A stretch of 64,000 bases of DNA from Acidobacteriota bacterium. GTDB lineage: Bacteria; Acidobacteriota; Aminicenantia; JBFLYD01. Each line of letters opens with the position of its first letter. The first letter of the stretch is position 1. Shown here piece by piece: positions 26,799 to 36,010 of this stretch. The position numbers and the translations under genes are program-made. The DNA lies in NCBI GenBank assembly GCA_040756905.1, contig JBFLYD010000028.1:10278-74277 (forward strand). Reading direction: 5' to 3'. The notes below the pieces were generated by a model. That model did not search any database. It was given only the letters and a program-made list of their open reading frames with translations, and was not told where the DNA came from.

Positions 26799-28250
26799 AT
26801 GAGTGAATTCTTAAAAAAAATTGAAGACTTAACGAATAGAACTGTGCGGAATAATATATGGAGGCAGAGAGAATGCTTTAATCTTATCCCATCTGAAACA
26901 ACTCCAAGTATTCTGGTTAAGATGTGTGAGATATCTGATCCTGCTGGAAGATATGCTGAACATAGAACGATGAAAGGAAAAGAAATATATTTTTATCAGG
27001 GAACTGATTTTATCCGTGATGTAGAAGAGGAAGTGAGAAAGGAGATGATGGAATTTTTTAATTGTTCTCAGGTTGAACTAAGACCGATAAGTGGCCAGAT
27101 GGCAAATGAGGTGGTTTTTAAGGCAATGGTTAAGTTTGTGAATCGTGATAGAAAAGAAAACGAGCCAATGAGAAAATTAAAGGCTGTTATGAACAATGAA
27201 CTGACAAAAGGAGGACATCTTAGCTCCCAACCCATGGGAGCTCTTTTTAACTATGTTGAAGAAGATCCTGCCACGGGAAAAGAGAGGGTGATAAATTTTC
27301 CTGTAATGAAAGGAAATCCATACAAAATTGATACAGCAAGATTAGCTGAGCATCTTGAGAATGGCAGACCTGAATTAATCGTTTTTGGAAAGAGTATGTT
27401 TCTATATAAAGAACCGGTTGAATTTGTTTTTGATTTAGTAAAGGATTGGAATCCACGTCCTGTAATTATGTATGATATGGCCCATGTGCTGGGGTTGTAC
27501 GGTTTATTTGGAGAGCCCCTGAAAAAAGGAGTTGATGTTGTGACTGGAAGCACTCATAAGACTTTTTTCGGACCTCAGAGGGGGATAATTGTCAGTGACA
27601 TGGATGAAGATTCTCCCTACAGGAAGCTATGGCTTGAGATTAAAAGTCGTGCATTTCCCGGATCTACAAGCAATCATCACTTAGGAACTCTTTTAGCTCT
27701 TTTGATGGCTTCATATGAGATGAATGAATTTAAAGAAGAATACCAGAAGCAAGTAAGAAGAAATGCTAAATCTTTTGCTAAATTACTTAAGGAGAAAGGA
27801 ATTCAAGTTGAGGGAGATGAGAATGATGGATTTACAGAGACCCATCAGGTGGTGATAAGAGTGAGAAAATATGGAGTTGGAGAGGGTATAGCAAAAAGGC
27901 TTGAAGAAAATAATATCATAACAAATTATCAGGCTTTACCTGATGACGAAAGTTTTATTGGATGTTCTGGGATAAGAATGGGGGTCCAGGAGATGACTCG
28001 TTTTGGGATGAAAGAAAAGGACTTTGATGTGCTTTCAGGCTTTATTTCAGACGTTGTGATTAAAAATAAAAATGTCAAAACTGAAGTAAAAAAATTCAGA
28101 GAGAATTTTTTAGAGATGAAATATTGCTTGCCTCCTGAGGATGCTTTCCATTTGGCTTCTAAAATTTTATCGAGTATATTTCCAGATTTAGAGTATGTAA
28201 AATTATTTTATGAAAATTTGAATAAAGTTTATAGCTCATTAAAACAATAA
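26799..28250 (+). CDS. Serine hydroxymethyltransferase-like PLP enzyme
   Basis: 483 residues from the ATG at 26799, chosen because GGAGG lies 5 bases upstream, inside the 4-codon longer frame. SHMT-family segments: FNLIPSETTPS near 29-39, AGRYAEHR, ELRPISGQMANE, MYDMAHVLGLYG, and VVTGSTHKTFFGPQRG with the PLP Lys at 254. It is longer than usual GlyA (~420) and diverges from it in the tetrahydrofolate region. It may be a true SHMT or a related aldolase. It follows the S9 peptidase closely and is probably co-transcribed. Confidence 0.75.
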   Translation: MSEFLKKIEDLTNRTVRNNIWRQRECFNLIPSETTPSILVKMCEISDPAGRYAEHRTMKGKEIYFYQGTDFIRDVEEEVRKEMMEFFNCSQVELRPISGQMANEVVFKAMVKFVNRDRKENEPMRKLKAVMNNELTKGGHLSSQPMGALFNYVEEDPATGKERVINFPVMKGNPYKIDTARLAEHLENGRPELIVFGKSMFLYKEPVEFVFDLVKDWNPRPVIMYDMAHVLGLYGLFGEPLKKGVDVVTGSTHKTFFGPQRGIIVSDMDEDSPYRKLWLEIKSRAFPGSTSNHHLGTLLALLMASYEMNEFKEEYQKQVRRNAKSFAKLLKEKGIQVEGDENDGFTETHQVVIRVRKYGVGEGIAKRLEENNIITNYQALPDDESFIGCSGIRMGVQEMTRFGMKEKDFDVLSGFISDVVIKNKNVKTEVKKFRENFLEMKYCLPPEDAFHLASKILSSIFPDLEYVKLFYENLNKVYSSLKQ

Positions 28251-28251
28251 A

Positions 28252-28293
28252 AAAATGCAAAAAATTGGGGTCAGGTCTCATTTTTTGCATTTT
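28252..28293 (+). terminator. Palindrome between convergent genes, possible bidirectional terminator
   Basis: aaaatgcaaaaaat (28252-28265) pairs exactly with attttttgcatttt (28280-28293), loop tggggtcaggtctc. It fills the gap between the SHMT-like gene and the convergent antiporter gene and touches the antiporter stop codon. Its AT-rich arms are atypical of a strong intrinsic terminator. The GGGGTCAGGTCTCA loop recalls dispersed repeat sequences seen in other bacteria, so it may be a mobile palindrome. Confidence 0.5.
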
Positions 28294-30275
28294 CATTCTA
28301 TCTGTTCAGGACTGAGAAATTTAAATGCTTTATCCATATCCTGATGACTTGCTACGAGAATTAGAGTATCACCCTCCTTGATTTTAAATTCAGGCGGAGG
28401 ACTTGTAAATGATTTTTCTCCCCGAACTATTCCTATAACAGTCGCACCTGTTTCCTGCCTGAGATTCAGCTCTTTTAATGATTTTCCTGCTGCCATAGAA
28501 TCTTTTGATACAAAAAATGTTTCTGCTGTTCCTGCTGTAAGAAGTTCTGTTATCTTTTCCATCGAACGGGCAGTTTTAGAAATTCCTCTCAGCATCCCGT
28601 ATCTTTCACTCCTGATAATTTTAATCTGAGCATCAATTATATTTCTCGGGATGTGAAATTCTTCAAGAGTTCTTGTGAAGATTTCTATTGAGGTTTCAAA
28701 TTCCTCTGGAATAACCTGATTCGCTCCTAATCTGTAAAGTTCATCAATTTCTGTTACATATCTTGTTCTGACGATTATATAAATGTTTTTATTGAAGTGC
28801 CTTGCAATCTTTACTGCTGTTCTTGTGGTTTTCGGGTCAGAAATGGCAAAGACAATTACTTTTGCTTGTGTGATACCAGAAGCATTCAATATTTCTCTGC
28901 TGGAGACATCACCGAATATTATTGGCTCTCCTTCTCTAAGGGCATTTCTCACATTGTCAGGATTTAAATCCAGAATTACATAAGGAATCCCTGTTTCTTT
29001 TAGAACCCTTGCAAGGTTCTGTCCATTAAGTCCGTAGCCGGCGATTATAACATGAGTTTTTAAGTCTTTAAGAAATTTCTCCTCGTAATCAGAAGGCTTG
29101 AATTTCCAGCGAAATATTTTCTGAGATTTTTCAGCTAAAAAAGGGGAAAGCTGAATCAGAAAAGGAGTGGCAAGTATTGTAAGGATTGATGATGCAATGA
29201 AAGCCTGAAAAATCTCTTGGGGAAGAAATCCGTTTGCCTGGCCGACTTTAGCAAGAACAAAAGAAAATTCCCCTATCTGAGCAAGGCTCAAACCTGTAAT
29301 TAAAGCAATCCTTGAGGTAAATTTCATTATTTTTACTGTAGAAAATACAACAATGCTTTTTATTAAAAATATGGAAAGACTTAAAATTATAATAAAAAAT
29401 TTCTCTTTCCAGGCGAATCCCAAGTCAAGGAGCATTCCGATAGAAATGAAGAAAATACTGTTAAAAAGGTCTTTGAAAGGCATGATATCTGAAACAACCT
29501 GATGAGTGTACTCAGATTCAGATATGATTATTCCTGCAATGAAAGCTCCCAATGCCAGGGAAAAGCCAAATGAAAAAGTTAAAAATGCCATCCCGAGACA
29601 TAAAAATAATGTGGTTATGATAAAAGCTTCCCTTACTCTTGTCTTGACTATAAAATGGAGAACTTTTGGCATAAGATACCGTGCTATTAAAATTATTCCT
29701 CCAACTGCCAGAGCACTTAGAAAAAATCTTGAAAATACATTCACTAAAGAAACTGATATAACTCTGCCAAGAATTGGTGTCAGAACAATCATCGGAACTA
29801 TTCCAAAGTCTTGAAATAATAGAATACCGAGGGAAATTTTTCCCTGAGGGGAGTCAATTTCAGCTCTATCAGAATAAATTTTTAATACAACAGCAGTACT
29901 GCTCAGAGAAATTAAAAATCCATAGAATATTCCCTCATAAACAGAGAAATGAAAGAATTGAAGGATGATCAGAACCATAAAGGTTGTAATCAGAACCTGA
30001 AGTCCTCCGCCCATCAAGAAGTTCTTTTTAATTTGCTTTAATCTTTCAAGAGAAAATTCAATTCCGATAGTGAATAAAAGCATCACAACTCCGATTTCTG
30101 CTAGGGCATCTATTCTATGGGCATCCTTTATCAACCTTAAGCCACTCGGTCCGATAAGAATTCCTGTGGATAAAAAGCCACCAACTGCTGGAAGTTTTAA
30201 TTTATGACTTATAAAGAATATTACGATAGAAGCAGCCAAAATTATAACTGATTCTTTTAATATTGGAACATCCAT
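28293..30275 (-). CDS. CPA2-type K+/H+ antiporter (Kef/Ybal-like) with RCK domains
   Basis: 660 residues. An N-terminal Na+/H+-exchanger-type membrane domain of about 12-13 helices (1-385, with LLFTIGIEFSLERLK and ALGAFIAGIIISESEYTHQV) is followed by a TrkA-N/RCK domain with Rossmann motif IIAGYGLNGQNLARVL (about 412-427). A TrkA-C domain closes it (about 575-655, KEGDTLILVASH). Predicted to exchange K+ or Na+ for protons under nucleotide control. It is convergent with the SHMT-like gene. Confidence 0.92.
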   Translation of the reverse strand: MDVPILKESVIILAASIVIFFISHKLKLPAVGGFLSTGILIGPSGLRLIKDAHRIDALAEIGVVMLLFTIGIEFSLERLKQIKKNFLMGGGLQVLITTFMVLIILQFFHFSVYEGIFYGFLISLSSTAVVLKIYSDRAEIDSPQGKISLGILLFQDFGIVPMIVLTPILGRVISVSLVNVFSRFFLSALAVGGIILIARYLMPKVLHFIVKTRVREAFIITTLFLCLGMAFLTFSFGFSLALGAFIAGIIISESEYTHQVVSDIMPFKDLFNSIFFISIGMLLDLGFAWKEKFFIIILSLSIFLIKSIVVFSTVKIMKFTSRIALITGLSLAQIGEFSFVLAKVGQANGFLPQEIFQAFIASSILTILATPFLIQLSPFLAEKSQKIFRWKFKPSDYEEKFLKDLKTHVIIAGYGLNGQNLARVLKETGIPYVILDLNPDNVRNALREGEPIIFGDVSSREILNASGITQAKVIVFAISDPKTTRTAVKIARHFNKNIYIIVRTRYVTEIDELYRLGANQVIPEEFETSIEIFTRTLEEFHIPRNIIDAQIKIIRSERYGMLRGISKTARSMEKITELLTAGTAETFFVSKDSMAAGKSLKELNLRQETGATVIGIVRGEKSFTSPPPEFKIKEGDTLILVASHQDMDKAFKFLSPEQIE

Positions 30276-30333
30276 TGACTTTTTGCATATTACCAGAAAA
30301 AAAGATAATTATTCAATCAACTTGAAAATAAAA

Positions 30334-31032
30334 TTAGAAAATTACAGGAATTTCTTCATGGAGAGAGATTTCTTTTAAATTTACTCTGCATTTTAGTGCT
30401 TTAATTTCCACACCTTTCTTCATAGCTTCTCTCAGGAGTTCCCCAAATTCAGGGTCAACTTCATCGTTTGAGGAAAAATATTCAACATCTTCTCTCTGTA
30501 TTACAAAATAGATCTTAGCTCCCATCCCCTGTTCTTTTAGAGAAATTAATTCTCTCAGGTGTTTCTTTCCTCTTTCAGTTACTCCATCTGGAAATAATGC
30601 GATTTGGTTTTTTACAAGAGAAACTGATTTTATCTCGACAAAAGTATCTGTATCATGGTCTTTAATCTGAATGTCAAACCTTGATTTACCAAATTTCTTT
30701 TCCTTTAATACGGCTTTAAACTTCTTGGAATTTTTTCTGTTTGAATAAAAGCTATAAATTAAATGATTGGGAATTCTTGAATCGATTGATATTAGCATTG
30801 AATTGTTTTTTACAAGATGAAGTACACCCTCTGTTTTATTGCCTTTTTTAGGCAAATAATAACAGATTGCATTTTTCTTTAGGATTTCATTCAATCTTCC
30901 AGAATTGGGGATATGAACTTTTTTAATTTCTTTTACATCCTTTATCAATCCAGAAAATCTATTAAGCCTTTTAACAAAAGAAGCTTTTCTCATAGGTTGT
31001 TGGAACATGAAAGATACTTTGGAATTTTGCAT
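30334..31032 (-). CDS. sfsA: SfsA family protein (sugar fermentation stimulation protein homologue)
   Basis: 232 residues, normal SfsA length. Family hallmarks: KASFVKRLNRFSGL at the start, VHIPNSGRLNEIL, DIQIKDHDTDTFVEIKSVSLV, ALFPDGVTERGKKHLREL, and ending EISLHEEIPVIF. SfsA has an OB-like N-terminal part and a PD-(D/E)xK-like nuclease fold; its cellular role is still unclear. An internal ATG eight codons in is an alternative start; neither has a strong ribosome site. It lies 32 bases after the helicase gene. Confidence 0.9.
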   Translation of the reverse strand: MQNSKVSFMFQQPMRKASFVKRLNRFSGLIKDVKEIKKVHIPNSGRLNEILKKNAICYYLPKKGNKTEGVLHLVKNNSMLISIDSRIPNHLIYSFYSNRKNSKKFKAVLKEKKFGKSRFDIQIKDHDTDTFVEIKSVSLVKNQIALFPDGVTERGKKHLRELISLKEQGMGAKIYFVIQREDVEYFSSNDEVDPEFGELLREAMKKGVEIKALKCRVNLKEISLHEEIPVIF

Positions 31033-31064
31033 AATTTCTTTTATTTTATCTATTTTCCATCTTT

Positions 31065-33263
31065 TTATAATGTTTTTGTTAATAGCTGTTGTTTTATGTT
31101 TGTGGCTATTCCTTTTCCAATTGTATGAATTTTACTCAAGTCTTCGATGCTTGCCTTTTTAAGGTCTTCTAAACTTCTGTACTTGGCTTCAAAGAGGTTC
31201 CTCGCTCTTATTCTTCCTATGCCAGATAAGGAAACTAATTCCAGGAGCTCTTCTTTAACTCCATATCTGATTCTTTTTCTTAACGGGGGTATTAATCCAG
31301 AAGGTTTTTTCAATTTTAAGATTTTTCCTAATGAATCAACGGCATAGAGAAGCCAGTCGCATAATTCATTTATATTGCGAATATCTCCAGGGCCAATCCC
31401 GAATTTTTCTACAATTTTATCCTCAGGGACTTCTTCAATCCAGTCCATTATGACAGATGCTGTTTTAATCTCAGCCATACATCTTTCGAAGTATTCACTA
31501 TCTTTCCAAGGGTCAGGCACTGGAAAAAGGAGATCATCTTTTATTTTGGATATCTTTTTTTCCAGTTCATAAATCTCTTTTCTTTTAAGATATAAAATCA
31601 TCATGTCAGGAGTATGGCATATTGCATGGATGTATGAAAATGGCGTGGGTAATTTTTTATTATCGATTCTTTTCTCTGCTTCTTTGAGAAATTCTCTTAT
31701 TATTACGGCTGATAATGGGTCAATGTAAAGTTCCGAAACTCTTTTTCCAAAGGTTGTTGGAATGAAATTTTTCGCTTTTATTTCAATCATTTCTTCTGTT
31801 TCTAAAAAGATAAGGATTCTTTCAATTATCTTTAAAATATCATTCGGATTCCTTTGTTTTGCAAAAAAGGTTTTTCCCACAAAATCAATTATTTCTTTTT
31901 TGTTGTTTGTAAAATTTCCACATATCAAAGCAAGAATATGGGTTCTAAGTACGGATTCATTTTCAAGTTGCGATTTGATTTTTTCAGGCTCTGCCATTAT
32001 ATAATTTTTAAATATAAATTCTCTATCTTTTTTTGATTTTGAGATTAGCACTGATTCACCAAATTTATCATATTTTGGCCTTCCGGCTCTTCCTGACATC
32101 TGTTTAACTTCAAACACAGGGATAGGAATTATTCCTTTTCCTGATTCATACCTTGTCCAGTTTCTTATGATGACCCTTCTCGATGGAAGATTTAAACCCA
32201 TTGCTAATGTGGTGGTGGAAATGACCAATTTTAATTTATTATTACGGAAAAGATCCTCAACAATCTTTCTCTGTTTTGAGTGAATTCCAGCATGATGAAA
32301 TGCTACTCCTTTTCTTAATACCTCAGCTAACCTCCTGCATATTCGGGTAGGTTCAGGAATAGCCTCGAGTACTTCTGAAGAAGCTTTTTCCAGTATCTCT
32401 TTTTCTTTTTGATTGAGAATCTTGTTGATAAATTTTGAGGCTTGAAGAGCTAAAGATTCTGTGGATCTTCGAGTGTTAATGAAAATAAGTGCCTGACCAC
32501 CCTCTTTTATTGTATTAATTGCAAGATTTATCGAATCAATTTTTGTTTCTGACTTTACTTTTTTTATCGAATTATCATTAAAAAATATCTGGTCTTCGAA
32601 GAAAACGCCTTCCTTTAGAACAACAGGTCTCCACTTTGATTCTACTATTTTTGCATTTAGCCAGTTAGCTATTTCTGAGGCGTTTTTTATCGTGGCGCTC
32701 AGAGCTAATATTCTTAGCTTTGGATTGATTGTGCGAAGACTGGAAAGAATTATTTCGAGGGTAGGTCCTCTATGGGGGTCCCCGAGAAGATGTATTTCAT
32801 CTGCTACAACTATAGTGACTTCGTTTATCCATGGACTTCTATGTCTGATTAGACTGTCCATTTTTTCATTGGTCGATATGATTATCTGATATCTTTCAAG
32901 CCAGAAATCAGCGGAGTCATAATCTCCAGTAGATACAGCTATTTTTATTCCAAGGGGCTGATATTTTTTTGTGAAATCATCATATTTTTCATTTGCAAGC
33001 GCTCTAAGAGGAAGAAGATAAATGATTTTACCATTGTCTTCAAAAATTGTTTTTAGCATTGCCATTTCAGCGATAAGAGTTTTTCCTGAGGCTGTAGGGG
33101 ATGCAATTACAAAAGACTCCTGAGTAGAAAGAAGTCCTGCTCTGCAGGAAAGAATCTGAGGAGGAAAAAGAGTCTTTATTCCCTGATTTTTTAAAATATT
33201 TATCAGCTTTTTCGAAGCGCCATATTTTTTGAGTTGTGGGATTTCAATAGTTTTTGGTGCCAT
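31065..33263 (-). CDS. Hel308/Ski2-like superfamily 2 DNA helicase
   Basis: 732 residues. Motif I ASPTASGKT (about 54-62), motif II DEIHLLGD (about 155), motif III LALSATIKN, an FHHAGIHSKQR region, motif IV/V ISTTTLAMGLNLPSR and motif VI QMSGRAGRPKYD define the Ski2-like fold. C-terminal winged-helix and ratchet domains and a terminal helix-hairpin-helix (LSGIGRIRARNLFEAKYRSLEDL) are as in Hel308. Hel308 is mainly archaeal and acts on stalled replication forks; in a bacterium, acquisition by transfer is likely (inference). It is followed by sfsA on the same strand. Confidence 0.88.
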   Translation of the reverse strand: MAPKTIEIPQLKKYGASKKLINILKNQGIKTLFPPQILSCRAGLLSTQESFVIASPTASGKTLIAEMAMLKTIFEDNGKIIYLLPLRALANEKYDDFTKKYQPLGIKIAVSTGDYDSADFWLERYQIIISTNEKMDSLIRHRSPWINEVTIVVADEIHLLGDPHRGPTLEIILSSLRTINPKLRILALSATIKNASEIANWLNAKIVESKWRPVVLKEGVFFEDQIFFNDNSIKKVKSETKIDSINLAINTIKEGGQALIFINTRRSTESLALQASKFINKILNQKEKEILEKASSEVLEAIPEPTRICRRLAEVLRKGVAFHHAGIHSKQRKIVEDLFRNNKLKLVISTTTLAMGLNLPSRRVIIRNWTRYESGKGIIPIPVFEVKQMSGRAGRPKYDKFGESVLISKSKKDREFIFKNYIMAEPEKIKSQLENESVLRTHILALICGNFTNNKKEIIDFVGKTFFAKQRNPNDILKIIERILIFLETEEMIEIKAKNFIPTTFGKRVSELYIDPLSAVIIREFLKEAEKRIDNKKLPTPFSYIHAICHTPDMMILYLKRKEIYELEKKISKIKDDLLFPVPDPWKDSEYFERCMAEIKTASVIMDWIEEVPEDKIVEKFGIGPGDIRNINELCDWLLYAVDSLGKILKLKKPSGLIPPLRKRIRYGVKEELLELVSLSGIGRIRARNLFEAKYRSLEDLKKASIEDLSKIHTIGKGIATNIKQQLLTKTL

Positions 33264-33278
33264 TTTTAAGAGAAGATT

Positions 33279-34394
33279 TTATATTTTTATGAAAATTTTT
33301 CTTCTGTAGAATATTGTCATAATACCCAGCCAGAAAAAGACATAACTTAAAGCAAAAAAGAGCGAGCCATTAAAAGGTCCAGCCCATGAAGCAAAAAAAT
33401 TTCTATAAATCCAGTTATGTATTGAAATTTTTGTACTATCTTGAAGGGTTATCTTTATAATACTCAGCAAACGTGATAATATTCCAGAGAGGAAATAAAC
33501 AGCTATGGAATTCATTCCAAAAACAATGGATGGCTTTGCCCAGAATCTTACACCTTTTACATCGCAAAGCCAGTAGATTAACGCAAGAAAAACCAGAGCC
33601 AAGCCTGCTGTCAAAACCACATAGGAGCTTGTCCAGAGATTTTTGTTGATGGGAAACCAGATATTCATAATGTATCCAAGAATAATACCGAGGCTTCCTC
33701 CAGCGAGCATTCCAACAGTTTTATTCAAAGAACTAATCGATGAACTGAGCCAGATTCCTGTCAACACACCGAAGAGTACTGTCCCTATGGCTGGAAGCGT
33801 GCTTAAAATTCCTTCTGGATCCCATGTTCCTCTGTATAATCGATGACCATGAAAAACCAAATTATCTATGTAGGCAGCTAAGTTACCTTCAGGAATAAGA
33901 ACACCTGCACCGATCCCTGGAACTGGAACTATTTTCATCAGTACCCAGTATATAATTAATAATCCAAAAGTTGTAAGAATAAGGCCTTTTTTATCCATCA
34001 TCAGAAATATAACTGATGCAAAAAGATAACAGATGGCGATTCTCTGTAGGACACCTGGAATGCGAAGTTCTGAGAGGTTGAAATTGGGAAATGCATGAAG
34101 GAAAAGCCCGAGGAAGAACAAAATTAGAGTGCGTGTTAAAATTTTTAAAAATATCTTATTTTTTTTATCTCCTCGTTCGATTCTTAAAGATAGAGAATAT
34201 GCAATTGAAACTCCTACTATGAATAGAAAGAAAGGAAATATCAGATCTGTGGGAGTCCATCCATTCCAATCAGCATGTTTAAGAGGCGGGTAAATATACT
34301 TCCAGCTTCCCGGATTATTAACCAGAATCATTCCTGCAATTGTAATTCCTCGGAATACATCGAGGGAAAACAGCCTCTTTTTTAGTTTTTCCAT
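33279..34394 (-). CDS. NagX/DUF5009-type membrane acyltransferase-like protein
   Basis: 371 residues with about 10-11 transmembrane helices. The N-terminal RLFSLDVFRGITIAGMILVNNPGSWKYIYPPLKHADWNG and TPTDLIFPFFLFIVGVSI match the heparan-alpha-glucosaminide N-acetyltransferase-like family (NagX, DUF5009/DUF1624). Members are thought to acetylate amino-sugars across the membrane. WDPEGILSTLPAIGTVLFGVLTG is another family segment. Glycan salvage would agree with the GH genes in the window, but that link is inferred. Confidence 0.88.
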   Translation of the reverse strand: MEKLKKRLFSLDVFRGITIAGMILVNNPGSWKYIYPPLKHADWNGWTPTDLIFPFFLFIVGVSIAYSLSLRIERGDKKNKIFLKILTRTLILFFLGLFLHAFPNFNLSELRIPGVLQRIAICYLFASVIFLMMDKKGLILTTFGLLIIYWVLMKIVPVPGIGAGVLIPEGNLAAYIDNLVFHGHRLYRGTWDPEGILSTLPAIGTVLFGVLTGIWLSSSISSLNKTVGMLAGGSLGIILGYIMNIWFPINKNLWTSSYVVLTAGLALVFLALIYWLCDVKGVRFWAKPSIVFGMNSIAVYFLSGILSRLLSIIKITLQDSTKISIHNWIYRNFFASWAGPFNGSLFFALSYVFFWLGIMTIFYRRKIFIKI

Positions 34395-34516
34395 ACAATG
34401 TATTTTACCATAACTGTTATAATGTATCTTTGAGATTTATTAAGTTTTACAGAGATTGACAAAAGGAGAGTAACAGGGTAGGCTAAAATTATTCAATTAA
34501 GAGTGGAGGAGGTAAT

Positions 34517-36010
34517 ATGAAAAGATTGTTAGTATTCCTAATATCCCTTTTGACCTTTCTTCCATTTGTTTATGGAGAAGGGTTTTCGGATAAAGTTAAG
34601 GAGTTCACCCTCTCCAATGGCATGAAATTTTTTATCTACGAGAGGCATCCAGTTCCGACCTTTGCAGGTATGATAATGGTGAAGGTCGGGAGTGTGGATG
34701 AGAGGAAAGGAGAGACAGGGCTTGCTCACTTCTTCGAACATATGGCATTCAAGGGAACTCCCATAATTGGAGCAAGGGACTACGAGAAAGAGAAGCCAAT
34801 ACTGGAAGAGATGGATAAGGTAGGAGAGGAACTTTCTGAGGAGTATGCCAGGGGAAAGGGTGCGGATCAAAAGAAGATGGAATCGCTCAGGGAAAAGCTA
34901 AGGAAGCTTCAGGAGGAGCACAGGAAATATGTGACGAAAGATGAGATGTGGCAGATATATTCTGAGAATGGTGGCAGATTCTTAAACGCCAGCACAGGGA
35001 ATGATACAACACAGTATTTTGTCATGCTTCCTTCCAATCGCCTTGAGCTCTGGTTTCTCATGGAGTCGGAGAGATTCAAATATCCTGCTCTAAGGGAGTT
35101 CTATTCTGAAAGGGATGTGGTGGCTGAGGAGAGAAGAATGTGGGAGGATAATGACCCCGATGGCTTACTCTGGGGAGAATTCTTCAATGTTGCTTACATC
35201 CTTCACCCTTACCGTCATCCAGTAGTCGGATACATGGAGGATATTCAAACTTTTACAAAGCCAAAGGCTCTCAATTTTTACAGAACCTTTTATATACCCC
35301 ACAACATGATGGCAGCCATTGTGGGAGATGTAAAATTTGATGAGGTGAAGAGACTTGCAGAGAAGTACTTTGGTGATATTCCAAAAGGAATAGAGCCTCC
35401 AAGACCAGAGTTTTTGGAGCCAAAGCAAAGGGGTGAAAGAAGAGTAATTGTTAAATTCGATGCAGAACCAAGACTTAGAATAGGATATCATATTCCTTCC
35501 TATGCTGAAAAAGACAATGTAATTCTGGGGCTCATAAGCCTGATTTTAAGCAGAGGTGATTCATCACGCCTTGTGAGAGACTTGATAACCAATAAGAAGC
35601 TTGCGCTTAGAATATTTTCCTATGCCAATGATCCCGGTGTAAGATATCCATCCCTGTTTGGAATCTATGGATTACCAAGGCATCCCCATACACCAGAGGA
35701 GCTGGAGAAAGCCATATATGAACATATTGAAAAACTGAAGACAGAGCCTGTCCCGAAGGAGGAGATAGAAAAGGCAATAAATCAGGCAGAGGCATCCCTT
35801 TATAGAGGGCTCACAAGCAATATCTTCGTTGCCATAAGGCTTCTGTGGGGCGCCCTTCTTTTTGGCGGTGTGGATGCAGAGTTTAAGAGAGTGGAGGAAA
35901 TGAAGAAGGTAACTCCTGAGGAGATAATGGATGTGGCAAAAAGGATATTTTCCGAATCAAACCGAACTGTTGGAGTCCTTCATAGAAAGGAAAAGGGAGG
36001 TGAAAAATGA
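34517..36010 (+). CDS. M16 zinc peptidase, catalytic subunit (pair 1)
   Basis: 497 residues with a signal peptide (about 1-20). The inverted zinc motif HFFEH is at about 75-79 (GLAHFFEHMAFKGTP), and the third ligand lies in VVAEERRMW. A Lys/Glu-rich insertion (about 95-145) is unusual between the HxxEH motif and NASTGNDTTQY. A gtggaggaggt ribosome site precedes the ATG, and a possible TTGACA-17-TAGGCT promoter lies at 34456-34484. The stop overlaps the partner gene start by 4 bases. Composition looks more GC-rich than its neighbours by eye. Confidence 0.93.
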   Translation: MKRLLVFLISLLTFLPFVYGEGFSDKVKEFTLSNGMKFFIYERHPVPTFAGMIMVKVGSVDERKGETGLAHFFEHMAFKGTPIIGARDYEKEKPILEEMDKVGEELSEEYARGKGADQKKMESLREKLRKLQEEHRKYVTKDEMWQIYSENGGRFLNASTGNDTTQYFVMLPSNRLELWFLMESERFKYPALREFYSERDVVAEERRMWEDNDPDGLLWGEFFNVAYILHPYRHPVVGYMEDIQTFTKPKALNFYRTFYIPHNMMAAIVGDVKFDEVKRLAEKYFGDIPKGIEPPRPEFLEPKQRGERRVIVKFDAEPRLRIGYHIPSYAEKDNVILGLISLILSRGDSSRLVRDLITNKKLALRIFSYANDPGVRYPSLFGIYGLPRHPHTPEELEKAIYEHIEKLKTEPVPKEEIEKAINQAEASLYRGLTSNIFVAIRLLWGALLFGGVDAEFKRVEEMKKVTPEEIMDVAKRIFSESNRTVGVLHRKEKGGEK

